A stretch of DNA of 64,000 bases from Morinoia aosen (Eukaryota; Arthropoda; Malacostraca; Amphipoda; Talitridae), in NCBI GenBank assembly GCA_030386875.1, contig CM059563.1, forward strand, positions 44,856,102 through 44,920,101. The letters are read 5' to 3'. Shown here piece by piece: positions 36,710-48,300 of this stretch (position 1 is its first letter; the number at the start of each line of letters is the position of its first letter). The notes beneath the pieces are model-generated. The model saw nothing but the letters and a program-made list of their open reading frames with translations, ran no database searches and was not told where the DNA came from. The position numbers were made by a program, and so were the translations under genes.

Positions 36710-38135
36710 TGGTTTTTAATTTCCTAAAAGAAATTTTAAGAAAACTCAAGTTGCTGTCAAGGAATAACAACAAAAAGCATATTTCATATTCTCTCGGTAT
36801 TTCTGCAACATCATGTGGACATGGATACATGGGATAAAATGGAGACACAGTGTAAGCATATATTTACTTTTAAGAAACAATTTTTTAAGGTTTATTCTGC
36901 TAAGTTTATGTTTCCTTTCCTTTCTTGTTCTTAAAAGCAATATCATCTGCCTAACTCCTATAAATTTTATTTTTTCATTAAACCTAAATTACATGTAACT
37001 ATATGTACGTAAAACTTTAGTATTTTGTACGGATAAAAATTCTTAATTTCAATGCAAATATTGCGTTGCTTATTGAAGTGAGAGGTACAGTTTTCGTGGA
37101 CAAAGTTTAGAAAGTATTGAGAACAAGATTTGAAGCAAAAAGTTTGTGCGTATTTAATATTTGCTGATGAATGATATTGATCAAAAATATTTAAGGGCTT
37201 AAAGAGTGATGTAATGCGAAATATAATAAAATTTAAATGATAGTACTCACAGAAAAGTCAAAATTCCCGGAGTGTCGTTTTGACACACTGCGCTACCACT
37301 CGATCAACCAACTCCTTTGAAATCCCTAAGACAAACATTTTCACAAAAATTTTGTTCGCTTCTATATTTCTTAGACTCTCAAATTAATTGTCCGATTAAA
37401 TTAAAAAAAAAAAAATTCTTCTTCCGTTCCTAACAAATTTGTTCACGAGGAGTAGGACCTCCTCTTGACTTGGTTTTTTCATAAAATTACTTTTTTATTT
37501 CGGTATCATACCTCATCTATAGAGTGTTGAAACTTCATACCATTTTAACAGAATAGCCCATCGCATAATACATTATGGCATATCTGTCAGTTACAAAATT
37601 TCAACTCAAAAACTTTAACACTAATATATTATCTAACATTTTATGGTCATACTTCTGTCAACAATGTAACAATCGCACTGAATACATACGGCTGTATATG
37701 CGTAGGTATGTATGTGCATGCATGTGTGTATATATTTACATGTGCATATGCACATATGTGTATAACACGCTGACAACTGGCATTTTAACTAAAGATACGG
37801 GTATAGAAAAAAAGGAATTGATTAATAATATATGTAGGAGAGTTAAATACACGGAGTTCAGTAATGGGAAATATTGGTTCAATTTATTAAGATAAATCAG
37901 AATGGCATTGGAATGAGAAGATTAAACCACTAAAACTAAGGGCAACAAGATTATGAACTTCTCAGAGCCGGACTTCAGGTAGGCAGGCGGGCGTTGGACT
38001 CCATGGCGTTGGACTTGCGGTCTGCGACTGTGCCGTCCTAGGAAGCAAGCCGTGCTCTGTGGAGTTAGCTGCGGTTAGTTATGATGATACAGAGTAAATG
38101 TTAGGTTTAATACAGTTATCGTTATAGTTTTTAAT
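36710..38135. other. Gene-free DNA
   Basis: Short frames only. The minus strand at 37317-37262 resembles a serine-tRNA D-arm (gatcgagtggtagcgc) but lacks a T-arm. Confidence 0.4.
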
Positions 38136-38321
38136 TCATGAGGTAAGTTATAGTTGTTTTTAAGTTATGAGGTAAGTTATAGTTTTTAAGTTATGAGGTA
38201 AGTTATAGTTTTTAAGTTATGAGGTAAGTTATAGTTTTTAAGTTATGAGGTAAGTTATAGTTTTTAAGTTATGAGGTAAGTTATAGTTTTTAAGTTATAA
38301 GGTAAGTTATAGTTTTTAAGA
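38136..38321 (+). repeat. 26-bp minisatellite, about seven copies
   Basis: Exact 26-base period, unit atgaggtaagttatagtttt plus taagtt. The first and last copies are diverged. Confidence 0.9.
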
Positions 38322-38990
38322 ATGCATGGGGAAACGTAGTCCTAAGTACCCAGCTCACGGCATGGCAGTATTTGGTCCTAAACTTATAGTTTACGAACCT
38401 CCACAAGTACTCGCGAGCTTCAGGAGGCCAGGAAGCGCACTCTGGCTAGTGGACGGTGAGTGGTGCAGGTCAGCAGCAAGGAAGGCGCCTCAGCCTCTCA
38501 TCTTCTGTCCGCTCGGTCCTCGGAAGAAGGGACGGAGAGCGTAGCGAAGCTGAACGAAAAACCACCTGGGCTGGTTGCAGGCAGGTTCCGCACGGTGTTC
38601 GAGACGAAGGCTGAGTAGGCTCAAGTTTGCATAAGTAATAAAGTTGATGGATGATGTTTGCTTAGTGGAGGTTGGAGGCGATCTGAATTGGCATCCAGAA
38701 AATTTACGATGTAAGTGCGGCTTGGCTCTAATGGTGTATTCATTAGGTTGTATTCAGGACAGTAAACCAAAGTTCAAGAACCAAAGACAAGCCTAGAGCT
38801 GGGTTATAGAAATTTTTACGTATTAAGTTATTTAATTTGCTAAATTATCTGGGACTAAATTTCATTTAAAGGTTTTAAGGGCTATTTATGGTTCATTATT
38901 AATTACTTATAGTCTTAAAATTAAGTTCATGAACAAGAAAAGCTTAAAGTTAACGAACGCGAAAACTAATACAGGAACTCTTGTAAATTT
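38322..38990. other. Moderately G+C-rich segment, no gene proven
   Basis: A 72-codon frame at 38326-38544 has no recognised motif or splice support. The segment is richer in G+C than its flanks. Confidence 0.35.
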
Positions 38991-39004
38991 ATTGAACAAC
39001 TGGT

Positions 39005-39290
39005 CCTTTTTTTTCTGTTTCACTCTCAACCTCTGACAATACCTAACTCGTCATCTCTTTATTATTGTAAAGAATCCACGTAAAAAAACTACAAATTCGT
39101 TGTGTGATCATCCATTTATACTTAAATAAAATGCTTATCGACTAATGACCGCTATGTTAAAAATTTCTAATTAGAAATAAAAACTTTTAATTTTCGTGGT
39201 CCTCATGCCTATATTTATATATTTTTTCATGCTTCCTTGAAATGACATTTTTAAACATCTGCTGAAATAAGCAATTTCTACTTTGTTAAG
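39005..39290 (+). repeat. Penelope-associated repeat unit R1, copy 1
   Basis: Contains tctctttattattgtaaag and gtgtgatcatccatttata, then the segment leading straight into the Penelope-type coding relic. Further copies lie at about 41105-41190, 41735-41950 and 42030-42460. Confidence 0.6.
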
Positions 39291-39884
39291 AATGGGTTCC
39301 CTGTTCGCCTAGTAGACGACTCAATTAGAAAATTTCTCTCCTCTGTTCGCACAAACGTTCCATCGGTTGCCTCTGTTGATAGAAAACAATGTTACGTTTC
39401 ACTATTGTACTTTGGTGCTCAGTCGGAAAAACTAAAATCTGAACTATCCCTCCTTTTATCGAAGTTTTTATACGCAGTGTGATTTCAAATTTATTCCTGT
39501 CAATTCCTTGTCAGGTTTTTTTTCAAATTTAAGGATGAACTTCCTAAAGGGATGCTAAGCTCGGTTGTATACAAGCATAGTTGTGCACGATGTGGTGCAT
39601 CTGAAAACGTTGGATCTACATCCCGTAGCCTGCGTATTCGTGTGGCTGAGCATGCTGGACGAAGTCACCGTACTAATAACCTTTTATCAGCACCTTCTCA
39701 CTCTGCAATACGCACACATGCAGAAAAATGCGACCTACCAGTTAGACTATCTGATTTTGAAGTATTATGCCGAGGAAGTAACCCAGTAGAACTCAGAATA
39801 TTAGAATCTCTTTTCATTTTTAGACTAAAGCCAAATCTCAATGATATGCAATCTGCCTATCCCCTACAAATAGTTTGTTAGCAA
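39291..39884 (+). pseudogene. Penelope-like element: end of reverse transcriptase and GIY-YIG endonuclease
   Basis: One frame reads NGFPVRLVDDSIRKFL, then CYVSLLYFGAQSEKLKSEL, FKFKDELPKGMLSSVVYK, HSCARCGASENVGSTSRSL and RIRVAEHAGRS. This is the order at the C-terminus of Penelope-like proteins: the last part of the reverse transcriptase, linker, then a GIY-YIG domain in which the second motif is ENVGST. The frame has one TGA at 39480-39482 and ends at 39881. The 5' part is absent, so it is a truncated dead copy. It lies in a cluster of non-coding repeat units probably from the same family. Confidence 0.75.
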
Positions 39885-40000
39885 ATGTTTCTAATTTCAT
39901 GTTTGTTTTTACCATTGTGATTTTCTGAATGATGTCTGATTTGTAATCTTTAATCTGAATCTTTAATCTTTGTAATCTTTCTGAATGATGTCTGATTTGC

Positions 40001-40860
40001 CTTCTAACACACGGATCTCAATGTATGCAGATGATGTTCAAATTGCAATAACAAGTTCAGTATCGGAAATACCACAGACGCAAATTAAAGCCGAAACTTT
40101 ACTGACTAGCCTGAAATCATGGTACGACCGAAATGGTCTCAAATTAAATGCTAATAAAACACAATGCATTATTTTTGGATCCAAAGATGCAATTAAAAAA
40201 ACTTCAGATCTTACTCTTGCAGTTGGAAATGATAAAATTAATGCATCAGAAAAAGTTAAAAATCTAGGTATCTGGTTCGATAGAAATATGTCCTTCAAAT
40301 CTCACGTTGAGACTACTTGCAACAAAATCTACGGAACTTTAATGTTTTTTCATCGTATAAAAAGTATGCTAGACGAAAAATCCAGATTATTAGCTATTCA
40401 ATCCCTTGTGTTATCGCGCATTGACTACTGCAGCCTAGTATGGGGAGACTTACCTCAATACCTTCAAAGGGACTTACAAAAATGCATGAATTTTGCAGCC
40501 AAGGTGGTATGCAACGGTAATTTCAAAAGAAGTGATCACGTAACCCCTCTCCTCAATAAACTCGGCTGGATTCCTATTCAAGAAAGGCTCCTCTTGCAGA
40601 AGGCCCAATACGTATTCTCCTCGTTATATCTTCCTCAGAGCAATGCTGAGATAGTGCGTTTCCATCCACCCACTGTAACCAATCAAAAACCGAACAGAAA
40701 CAATAATGTCTTAGTCAACTATCGTTCATCTCACTTAGGGCAGAAGGCTCTGTCCATATCAGGCGCTTTACTGTGGAACAAACTTCCCCTGAATATTAAA
40801 GTCCCTCAAAGACCTAGAGAATTTAAAGCCAAAATAACTCGTCATCTTGTGTCTCAATAA
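40001..40860 (+). pseudogene. 3' part of a CR1/L2-type LINE reverse transcriptase
   Basis: An open frame of about 290 codons begins within the reverse transcriptase: ISMYADDVQI carries the catalytic YADD motif, then NGLKLNANKTQCIIFGS, the thumb, LVLSRIDYCSLVWGDLP and a C-terminus ending GALLWNKLPLNIKVP. This is typical of CR1/L2-group LINEs. The endonuclease and the finger half are missing, so it is a 5'-truncated insertion, though the surviving frame has no stop and is probably recent. A 22-base direct repeat (39925-39946, 39979-40000) lies just upstream. Confidence 0.75.
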
Positions 40861-42234
40861 TAATTTTTAGTTACAGAACATACTGAATGAGTACTGACGA
40901 ATCTCATTTGCCTGGTATCTCCATTGCTGAACAATCTCCCTCGCTCATTGTTTTATAATTCAAGACATCACACAACAGTTTGGAAGTATGCGTAGGTATT
41001 ATGATTTGACCGCCTATACGTTGTCATTTGCAAATATGGTACCTATGTGTGTGTGTGTGTTTATCAATTGCAGACATTCTGCACCATATTACAAAGATAA
41101 TGTGTTTTTTTTTCTAATTTGAAATTGTAAAGCATCCATGTAAAAAAAATAAAAATAAATTCGTTGTGTGATCATCCATTTATACTGCAGTAATATGCTG
41201 AGTCTGCTTATAGTTATATGCTTATAATAATGTGATACCTATGTTTGTTCATGAATTGCCGACAATTTGCGCCATATTTCAAAGATAATGTGATTTGTTT
41301 TCTAATATGAAACCTTTATAGGACATTAATGTTTTCTTTCTTATCCACGTCCCACAATCGATTTCATGTTTCTGACTTAAGTAGACTGTCTTGTGCCACT
41401 ATTTTTAGTACTAAATTTTATAAAATTCATGCTATAATAAAAGATATTTTCTCTGTTCCCCTCGATTGGAATTCTGGTTTTTAATGGCTAGTTTATGCTG
41501 ATATTTGCGCACATGCTTACTTGTATATATGTGTACGTGTGCACGCTATGCGTATGACACTCTGTAGAATGCGTATGCATTGCCTCGATGCATAGAAATG
41601 CATTTGTGTATGCTTACGAGTTTGGTGTAAGTATGTGCGTGGGTATGTTTGTGCATGCGTATGTGTATATATCTACATGTATACGTGCACATATGTGTGT
41701 ACTAAACTGACAACTAGCATTTTACTAGAGAAAATGTTTTTTTTTCTGTGCACTCTCAACTTGTAACATTACCTAACTCGTCACCTCTTTATTATTGTAA
41801 AGCATTCATGTACAAACTATACATTTGTTCTGCGATCATCCATTATATTTAAATAAAATGCTTATTAACTAATGACCGGTATGTTAAAATTGTTGAATCA
41901 GAAATACAAAACTTATAATCTTCTTGGTCCTCATGCTTATGTGTACATATATGTGTATATATTCACATGTATGTGTGCACATATGTGTGTGCTAGACTGA
42001 CAACTAGCATTTTACTAGAGATAATGGTCATTTTCTGTTCACTCTCAAATTGTAACATTACCTAACTCGTCATCTCTTTATTATTGTAAAGCATTCATGT
42101 ACAACTTATACATTTGTTGTGCGATCATCCATTTATATTTGAATAAAATACTTATTAACTAACGACCGTTATGTTAAAATTGTTGAATTAGAAATACAAA
42201 GCTTATAATCTTCTTGGTCCTCATGCTTATGCGT

Positions 42235-42238
<4 letters not shown>

Positions 42239-42316
<78 letters not shown>
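42239..42316. repeat. (AT)n microsatellite, about 39 units
   Basis: Uninterrupted AT/TA run inside an R1 repeat copy, followed by related tatgtatat sequence. It produces spurious Ile-Tyr frames on both strands. Confidence 0.95.
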
Positions 42317-42318
<2 letters not shown>

Positions 42319-42469
42319 GTATGTGAGTGTGTATGTAAGTATATATATATGTACGTATATATATGTATATGGATTTGTATTTATATATTTTTTTTCATGC
42401 TTCCTTAAAATGACACTTTTGAACATTTGCCGAAACAAGCGATTCATATATTACTTCCTGGCATCAATA

Positions 42470-43285
42470 ATTGCGAAGTTTTATGTCATGTACATGTAAA
42501 CTGTCAAAAGTGTTTTCACCCCACAATGAAAATGCATCGTCCATGAATTTGTGTTATCTCTTATAATTATCATTACATGTATTGTCAAATGTAGATTAAG
42601 CAAGATTAGGAGTACATTGCCCTCAATCATATCTTTTCGACTAGTGACACGAGTTTTTTCAATACTCGTGTGTGTGTATCATCTAAGTGTATTAATTTTA
42701 AGATATTTAAAAACCAATGATTGTAATATTGTACAATCTCTATTGGAAATAAAGTTTTTTCTTTCTTTCTTTTTTTTCTTTACTTTTACAGTGTTGAGAA
42801 TGACCACTGCTAGTTGGTCGAAACGTTCACTTTTATCGATTTTATCAACCAATTAGTACACAATTAGTACAAAATGAGTCTAAGCGTTGTGTCATTGGTC
42901 TTCCTATTTTTAATTAAGATCTCCAAGAATTGGAACTTTGACTTCTTTAAGCAATTTCTAATATTACTCCCTGGCGCCACGGATATCAGAGTTTTACGTC
43001 ATGTACGTGTAAACTGTCGAAAGTGTTTCCACCCCACAATGAAAATGCATCGTCATGTAATTGTGTTGTCTCTTATAATTATAATCACATGTATCATCAG
43101 ATGTACTGTAGATTAAGCAACATTAGGAGTATATTACCCTCAATCAGTTCTTTTCGACTAGTGACATGGGTATTACAATACTCATATGTGTGTATCATCT
43201 AAGTGTATTAACTTTAAGATATTTTAAAAACCAATGATGATACTTTTGTACAATCTCTATTTGAAATGAACTGTTTTTCTTTCTT
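42470..43285 (+). repeat. Duplicated Penelope-associated unit R2
   Basis: About 42470-42770 and 42985-43285 are related along their length (gtgaactgtc-type, caccccacaatgaaaatgca, tttcgactagtgaca, aaaaccaatgat), in direct orientation, roughly 85% alike. Tandem terminal repeats (pLTRs) are usual for Penelope-like elements. Confidence 0.65.
42794..42824 (+). ncRNA. Decayed hammerhead-ribozyme-like motif
   Basis: TTGAGAA stands where CUGANGA is expected (two changes), followed by stem II GACC/GGTC around a ten-base loop and then GAAAC. Hammerheads of this minimal form are known in Penelope-like pLTRs, and this lies between two R2 units. The core changes should abolish cleavage. Confidence 0.45.
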
Positions 43286-43289
43286 TTTT

Positions 43290-43859
43290 CTTACTTTTTA
43301 TTTTCATGTTCGAACGGAAAACTGTCGTCCGTGTGTCAGGCTGTCAGCGCCAGAATTTGAAAATTTGCTGAATAGGACGTTTTGCGCTCACTCAAATTCT
43401 GTAACCTCCGTACCGATCATTGTACAAGGTGCAATCCTCACTCACTCAAAATTTCAATCCTTCCATCCCTCAGAGATTTTCCTTGAGTTCTATTCAGATA
43501 TTCTAGAATTGGGCTTTTCAATTTTTATCGTGCTGACATAGCTAGCTAATGCTGTGCGGCCCTGGCTGAACCTTTCTATAACTCGGTGAGGTTTGTTATA
43601 ACTAAGGCATGCTAATTGCTATAGATGTAAATATAATATTGTTCAATCAAAATGATTACATGAATGTATATATTTCTTACTGTGTAACTTGTAAAATTCA
43701 TACCGATTTCATATTTGTTTGTCATGAATGACTTTGTATTCCTTGGTGAATTCAGTTCCTAATGTACACTGATATAGCCTAAATGGAGACTGTTGGGATA
43801 GCTTTAGAAAGCTTCTTAGGATTTAGACATTATGAAGTTAAGCTTGGATTTCTATATTT
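43290..43859. other. Gene-free DNA
   Basis: A 91-codon frame at 43266-43541 has no recognised motif. Confidence 0.4.
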
Positions 43860-45000
43860 GGTTAATGTTGAGGATTGCTTGGGAATTGATTATCCACTTT
43901 TCGAATGCCAAACATAGTAAATTAGTTTTTTTTGAGTTTTCAGTGCCTAAACGTAGTTAATTAGATCAAAATAAACAAGTTTTTTCTATGCACTTTCCGT
44001 TGTAAATGATTATTTTACGAATTATAGCGGTAGGTTTAGTTTCGTCTTTGATGACGAATGCGCTCAAATAAACAGCAACTCGTTGATTTTTTGAATTTTT
44101 GTTGGTTTGAAACAAGGTAATAACGTCAAAATAAACTACTTTTCTTCTATACACTTTTTTCGTCAAATGAATATTTTACGAGTTAGCGCGGTAGGTTTAG
44201 TTTCGTCTTTGATAACGAGAAAACTGGAAGCAAGACACCATTGCAGCGTTGCCATTTGTCGGGTCAATATATGGTAAATGTGTAGCGTTGGTCAGTAATC
44301 GATTTTTGAGTTTTCAGTGCCTAAACGTAGTTAATTAGATCAAAATAAACAAGTTTTCTTCTATGCACTTTCCGTCGTAAATGAGTATTTAACGAGTTAT
44401 GGGGGTAAGTTTAGTTTCGTCTTTGATGACGAATGCGCTCAAATAAACAGCTACTCATCGATTTTCAAATTTTTGTTGCTTGAATCATGGTGATAACATC
44501 GAAATAAACAACTTTTCTTCTATACACTTTTTCCGTCAAATGAGTATTTAACGAGGTATAGCGGTAGGTTCGGTTTCGTCTTTGATGACGATCGAACTAG
44601 AAGCAAGACGGCATTGCAGTGTTGCCGTCTGACGTGCTGTTTGAATTAGTTCCCGCTTCAAACACTGGAGTTGCGGTCAGTAATTTACCGCTATAACTTG
44701 TAAAATATTCATTTACGACGGAAAGTGCATAGAAGAAAACTTGTTTATTTCGATCTAATTAACTACAATTAGAAACCCAAAAGTGGAAAATCGATTACTG
44801 ACCAACGCTATACATTTATCTTAAATATTTCCTGCTTTAAACACTTGAGTTAAGGTAACTAATTCACCGCTATAACTAGTAAAATACTTATTTACGACGG
44901 AAAGTGCATAGAAGAAAACTTTCTCATTTCGATCTAATTAACTAGCTTAAGGCACCTAAAAATCAAATATTGATTTCCGAACAGTCCTCAACATTAACCC
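43860..45000. mobile_element. Foldback-type repeat with inverted modules
   Basis: The outer ends ggttaatgttgaggatt (left) and, inverted, ggttaatgttgaggact (right) match. Inside, a module (taattagatcaaaataaaca, tatgcactttccgt, gcggtaggtttagtttcgtc) occurs at about 43940-44100 and 44310-44470 in one orientation and at about 44690-44770 and 44870-44945 in the other. No coding sequence. The layout is that of a foldback element. Confidence 0.65.
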
Positions 45001-45219
45001 TATATTCTGCCTTTCAAAACTTCTACATATGCAAATAAAAAATTTTATCTTTTTCTGTGAATGATTTTTTCTAGAAATCACATGGTTTGTAGTCAAATTT
45101 TTTTGTTTGTGTGTAGCAGTAATATTATTTTTTCTTTCCCAAATTTTGTTTGCATTTAATATGAGAGTAAATGCATTTGAAGAGTATAATTAAAATAATA
45201 ATTATTTAAATTGTTGCAG

Positions 45220-45357
45220 AAAGAAAAATGGAGGATAAATCTTTAGCTAGCAGACCTTCAGGACTCACTCTTGTGTTTACTCCTATCGTGAAGAAGGCAC
45301 AACGTGACTGCCTCAATCTTGAACTTGTCTCACAGCTAAACCTTGGAGATGATAAAG
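45220..45357 (+). CDS. Unrecognised gene, first coding exon
   Basis: Acceptor aaattgttgcag, donor G|GTAACAGT (phase 1). ATG at 45228, then MEDKSLASRPSGLTLVFTP and NLELVSQLNLGDDK. Confidence 0.65.
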
Positions 45358-48300
45358 GTAACAGTGGGATTTTCAATCTATTTAACTGCTGTATTATAAT
45401 GTAAGTATATTTTTCTCTTAAATTTGAGCAACTATGTCCATGCTTCCAGGCAGGCTTGTAAAAGTTAATCTTTTTACTAAAAAAAACTATCATTTGCATG
45501 CATTATACTAATGGGTGAGGGGGGGTTAGGGTGAATTTAAAATAAATTGGGCTATAACCATCCATTCGAATGTTATAAACATGCTGTGAATACCTGAGAG
45601 CTTATTTCCCTCTGGAAGTATTTTTTTTATTTTTCAAAGAATTCATAGGAAAAAGCATTCAATTCCCTTAAGGAATATGTGAGTGCTTTATCTTGCTTAG
45701 GCTCAACTTCAGTTTTGAACTACATGGAAGTATCCACTATTTTTTCCAGTATTATATTTAAAAAATAATGCTACGCTTTAACTATACTAATGACAGTTTG
45801 CCAAGTTTGGTAGACTATTTCATTAGTTGTAGATCAATTTTGGAATTATTTCATTCGTAGTGTGTATAATTTATGAAAATAAATTAGTTATGCTAAAAGA
45901 GATTAAATAAATTATTTAAAATAGTCTAAATACAGAACAAATTGGGACTTGTGGGTTATCTGTCAATATTTGTTTAGGGGAAAAAGTGAAAAATGTAATT
46001 GTTTTATGAATAGTGAATTGATATTCTGAATAGTATAACTGGATTTTTCACATGAGAAGGTATCCTTGCTGACTTATATTTATTTTTAATGTAATTTAAC
46101 TACTTTACATACATTTATAATGAATCTCTGGGACCTTCCTCTTCTGTTCTTGGAAGGTCCCAGAGATTTATTTTGGCCTGAAATGCATCAAAAATTGAAA
46201 AATAATAAAAATTTAAAATTTTATTAAGCTAACCTAACTTGACCTCAACTTATCATCAAAAGGACACCATAAATTAAAAGTGGTGACAGATAACCCACAA
46301 GTTCCAAGTGTATATGTAAGTCTAATGTGGGAGTATTTTATACGATTGTAATTAAGCCTGTACATGTACATTGTTGCTTTCTGATTCAATAAAAATATCT
46401 CTTTATAGTTCCACAGTTTTGTTTGGAGGCTTGAGAAAATAATCATTCCTGTAGAAAGTTTATGAAATTGCTTTGAAGGATGGTGTATAATTGTCTAAAA
46501 TACATATTATATTGTGAACAGTTTCCAAGATGTTTTAATTGTTTTTAGTAACTGCATGTAACACTGTTTACAGATATAATTTACGTGGTGAGCAGCGATA
46601 GTCTCTGCAATGATTCAGAGTCACCTGCCGAGATATTGGTGTCTTGCCAGCAGCCTCATGAAGACCTGACTCCAAGTAAAGCATCTCTAGGCTGCCCTCA
46701 AGCCCTCCACTCCTGCAGTAAGTTTTAAGTCATGGTTTCATCAATATGGTAAATATAGGGAATTTTTTCTGAGGCTGGTTAATCATGGCAATGAAGGAGA
46801 AGTGTGATGTACCATACACATTTCCCTACACGTAATACACAAAAAATACACATTCTACTACAAAATTTGCATGGCATTATGTATTTTGAGTTCCTGCTAC
46901 AAATAAACAATTATTGATGACCTGTCTGTATGCTTCTGAAATGTCAAGAGTCTCCAAGAAAATTAACCAATCATTAATTTTTTCCTGTAGGGGCACTTTT
47001 TTCTCAAGAGACTGCACCACCTCATAGTGATATCTCCTTGAAGAAAAAATTACTGATCTGAACTGAAAATCCTTATCCTACATTTTCTATTGATGTTTTG
47101 TGGCTTACTGAATTTTTCTGCCTTTTTTTTGTGAGAAACTTAACAGTGAAAAGTAAAGAGTACCTTGAGTAGGAGCTCTAGAATACTTTCACTCCAAAAC
47201 TCTAGTATTTAAATGAAATTTATAGAAACTTTAAAGCCATCGGCAGAAGTTTCAGATGCGAGAGGAGCTTATATATATGGGTAAAATTTGTGTTGTTCCC
47301 AGTTTTGTGTTTTGTCATAATTAAAAAAAAAAAGGGTTGAGAATCTGATGTAAGTCACCCTGGCAGCAGAGCCTATTTGATCAAAGATTGCCTACAGAAT
47401 CGGATAATAATGATCCTTTAAAAGAATAAGCTATGAGTTTGGAGATAATCCAAAGATTATTTAACTTCTTGAATTTCAATTCACTTTATCGTAAGTTATT
47501 CAATGAATACTTTCATGCACAGGGAGTGACAAAACAGAGGCAGTTTGTGAGGCGTTGGTGGGGCTGTGTCGGCAGGCGGGACTGCTGGCTCCCAGAGCTA
47601 CGCTGCTGTCCCTCAAGGAGCAGCAGCAGGCCCTTCTCCTGTGCCTTGCTCGACACAATAAGGAGGTCCTGTGCAGGGCTTGGGAGCATCATGTTCTCCA
47701 TGACTGGGTCTTCATTAGGAGTTTTTTGGGTTTGGTCGAAATACAAAGTGAAAGTTACGATTATTGAGCACTGAGTGAAGGTTGGTAATGTTGTGTGAAG
47801 GGGAATGGGTCATTAATACACCAATGCAAGGGCTGTCTGATCAATTTGATTGAATTTGATTTATGCATTAAATTTGGAGTTAACGTGGTTCAATTTAAGA
47901 ATACTATTGCAATAATAGAGATCTACTGTGTGTTATGGTACGCTTGAAATGAAGGATGCTGAAAAGACGTCTGCCGCACATTTAGGTCTGTGTGGTTTAT
48001 GTTTGCTCAATGGCTTGATGTACGTGCAGGTCAGTGGTGATTTCAGTGCTGATGCCAGTGACCTGCTGGCTGCCTGGAATATCATGAAAAAAGGCGCATT
48101 TGAAGTATCTGGTACTGAAGGAGGCCGACCCAACTCTAGGTAAGAGCAACTGTTTTAGACTCGATTTAAATTGCTGAATTATTTTTGTGTATCGCTGATT
48201 TAGAGGCCAAATTTTTTCTTAAAATCTTTTAATCAAAGTGAATTGATTTGTATCTAATTAGTTTAATTTGTAGGCTACTTCACTCCATCGAGGAATTGCT

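Noticed and set aside
37262-37317. tRNA-Ser-like D-arm on the minus strand
   Set aside because: No acceptor stem, no T-arm and no GGTTCRANNC box; at best a decayed tRNA-derived relic.
42169-42447. Open frames of Ile-Tyr repeats on both strands
   Set aside because: They are translations of the (AT)n microsatellite.
47523-47767. Exon 3 as the last exon of the unrecognised gene
   Set aside because: Later exons 4-8 have good splice signals and mutually consistent phases, so the gene most likely continues.
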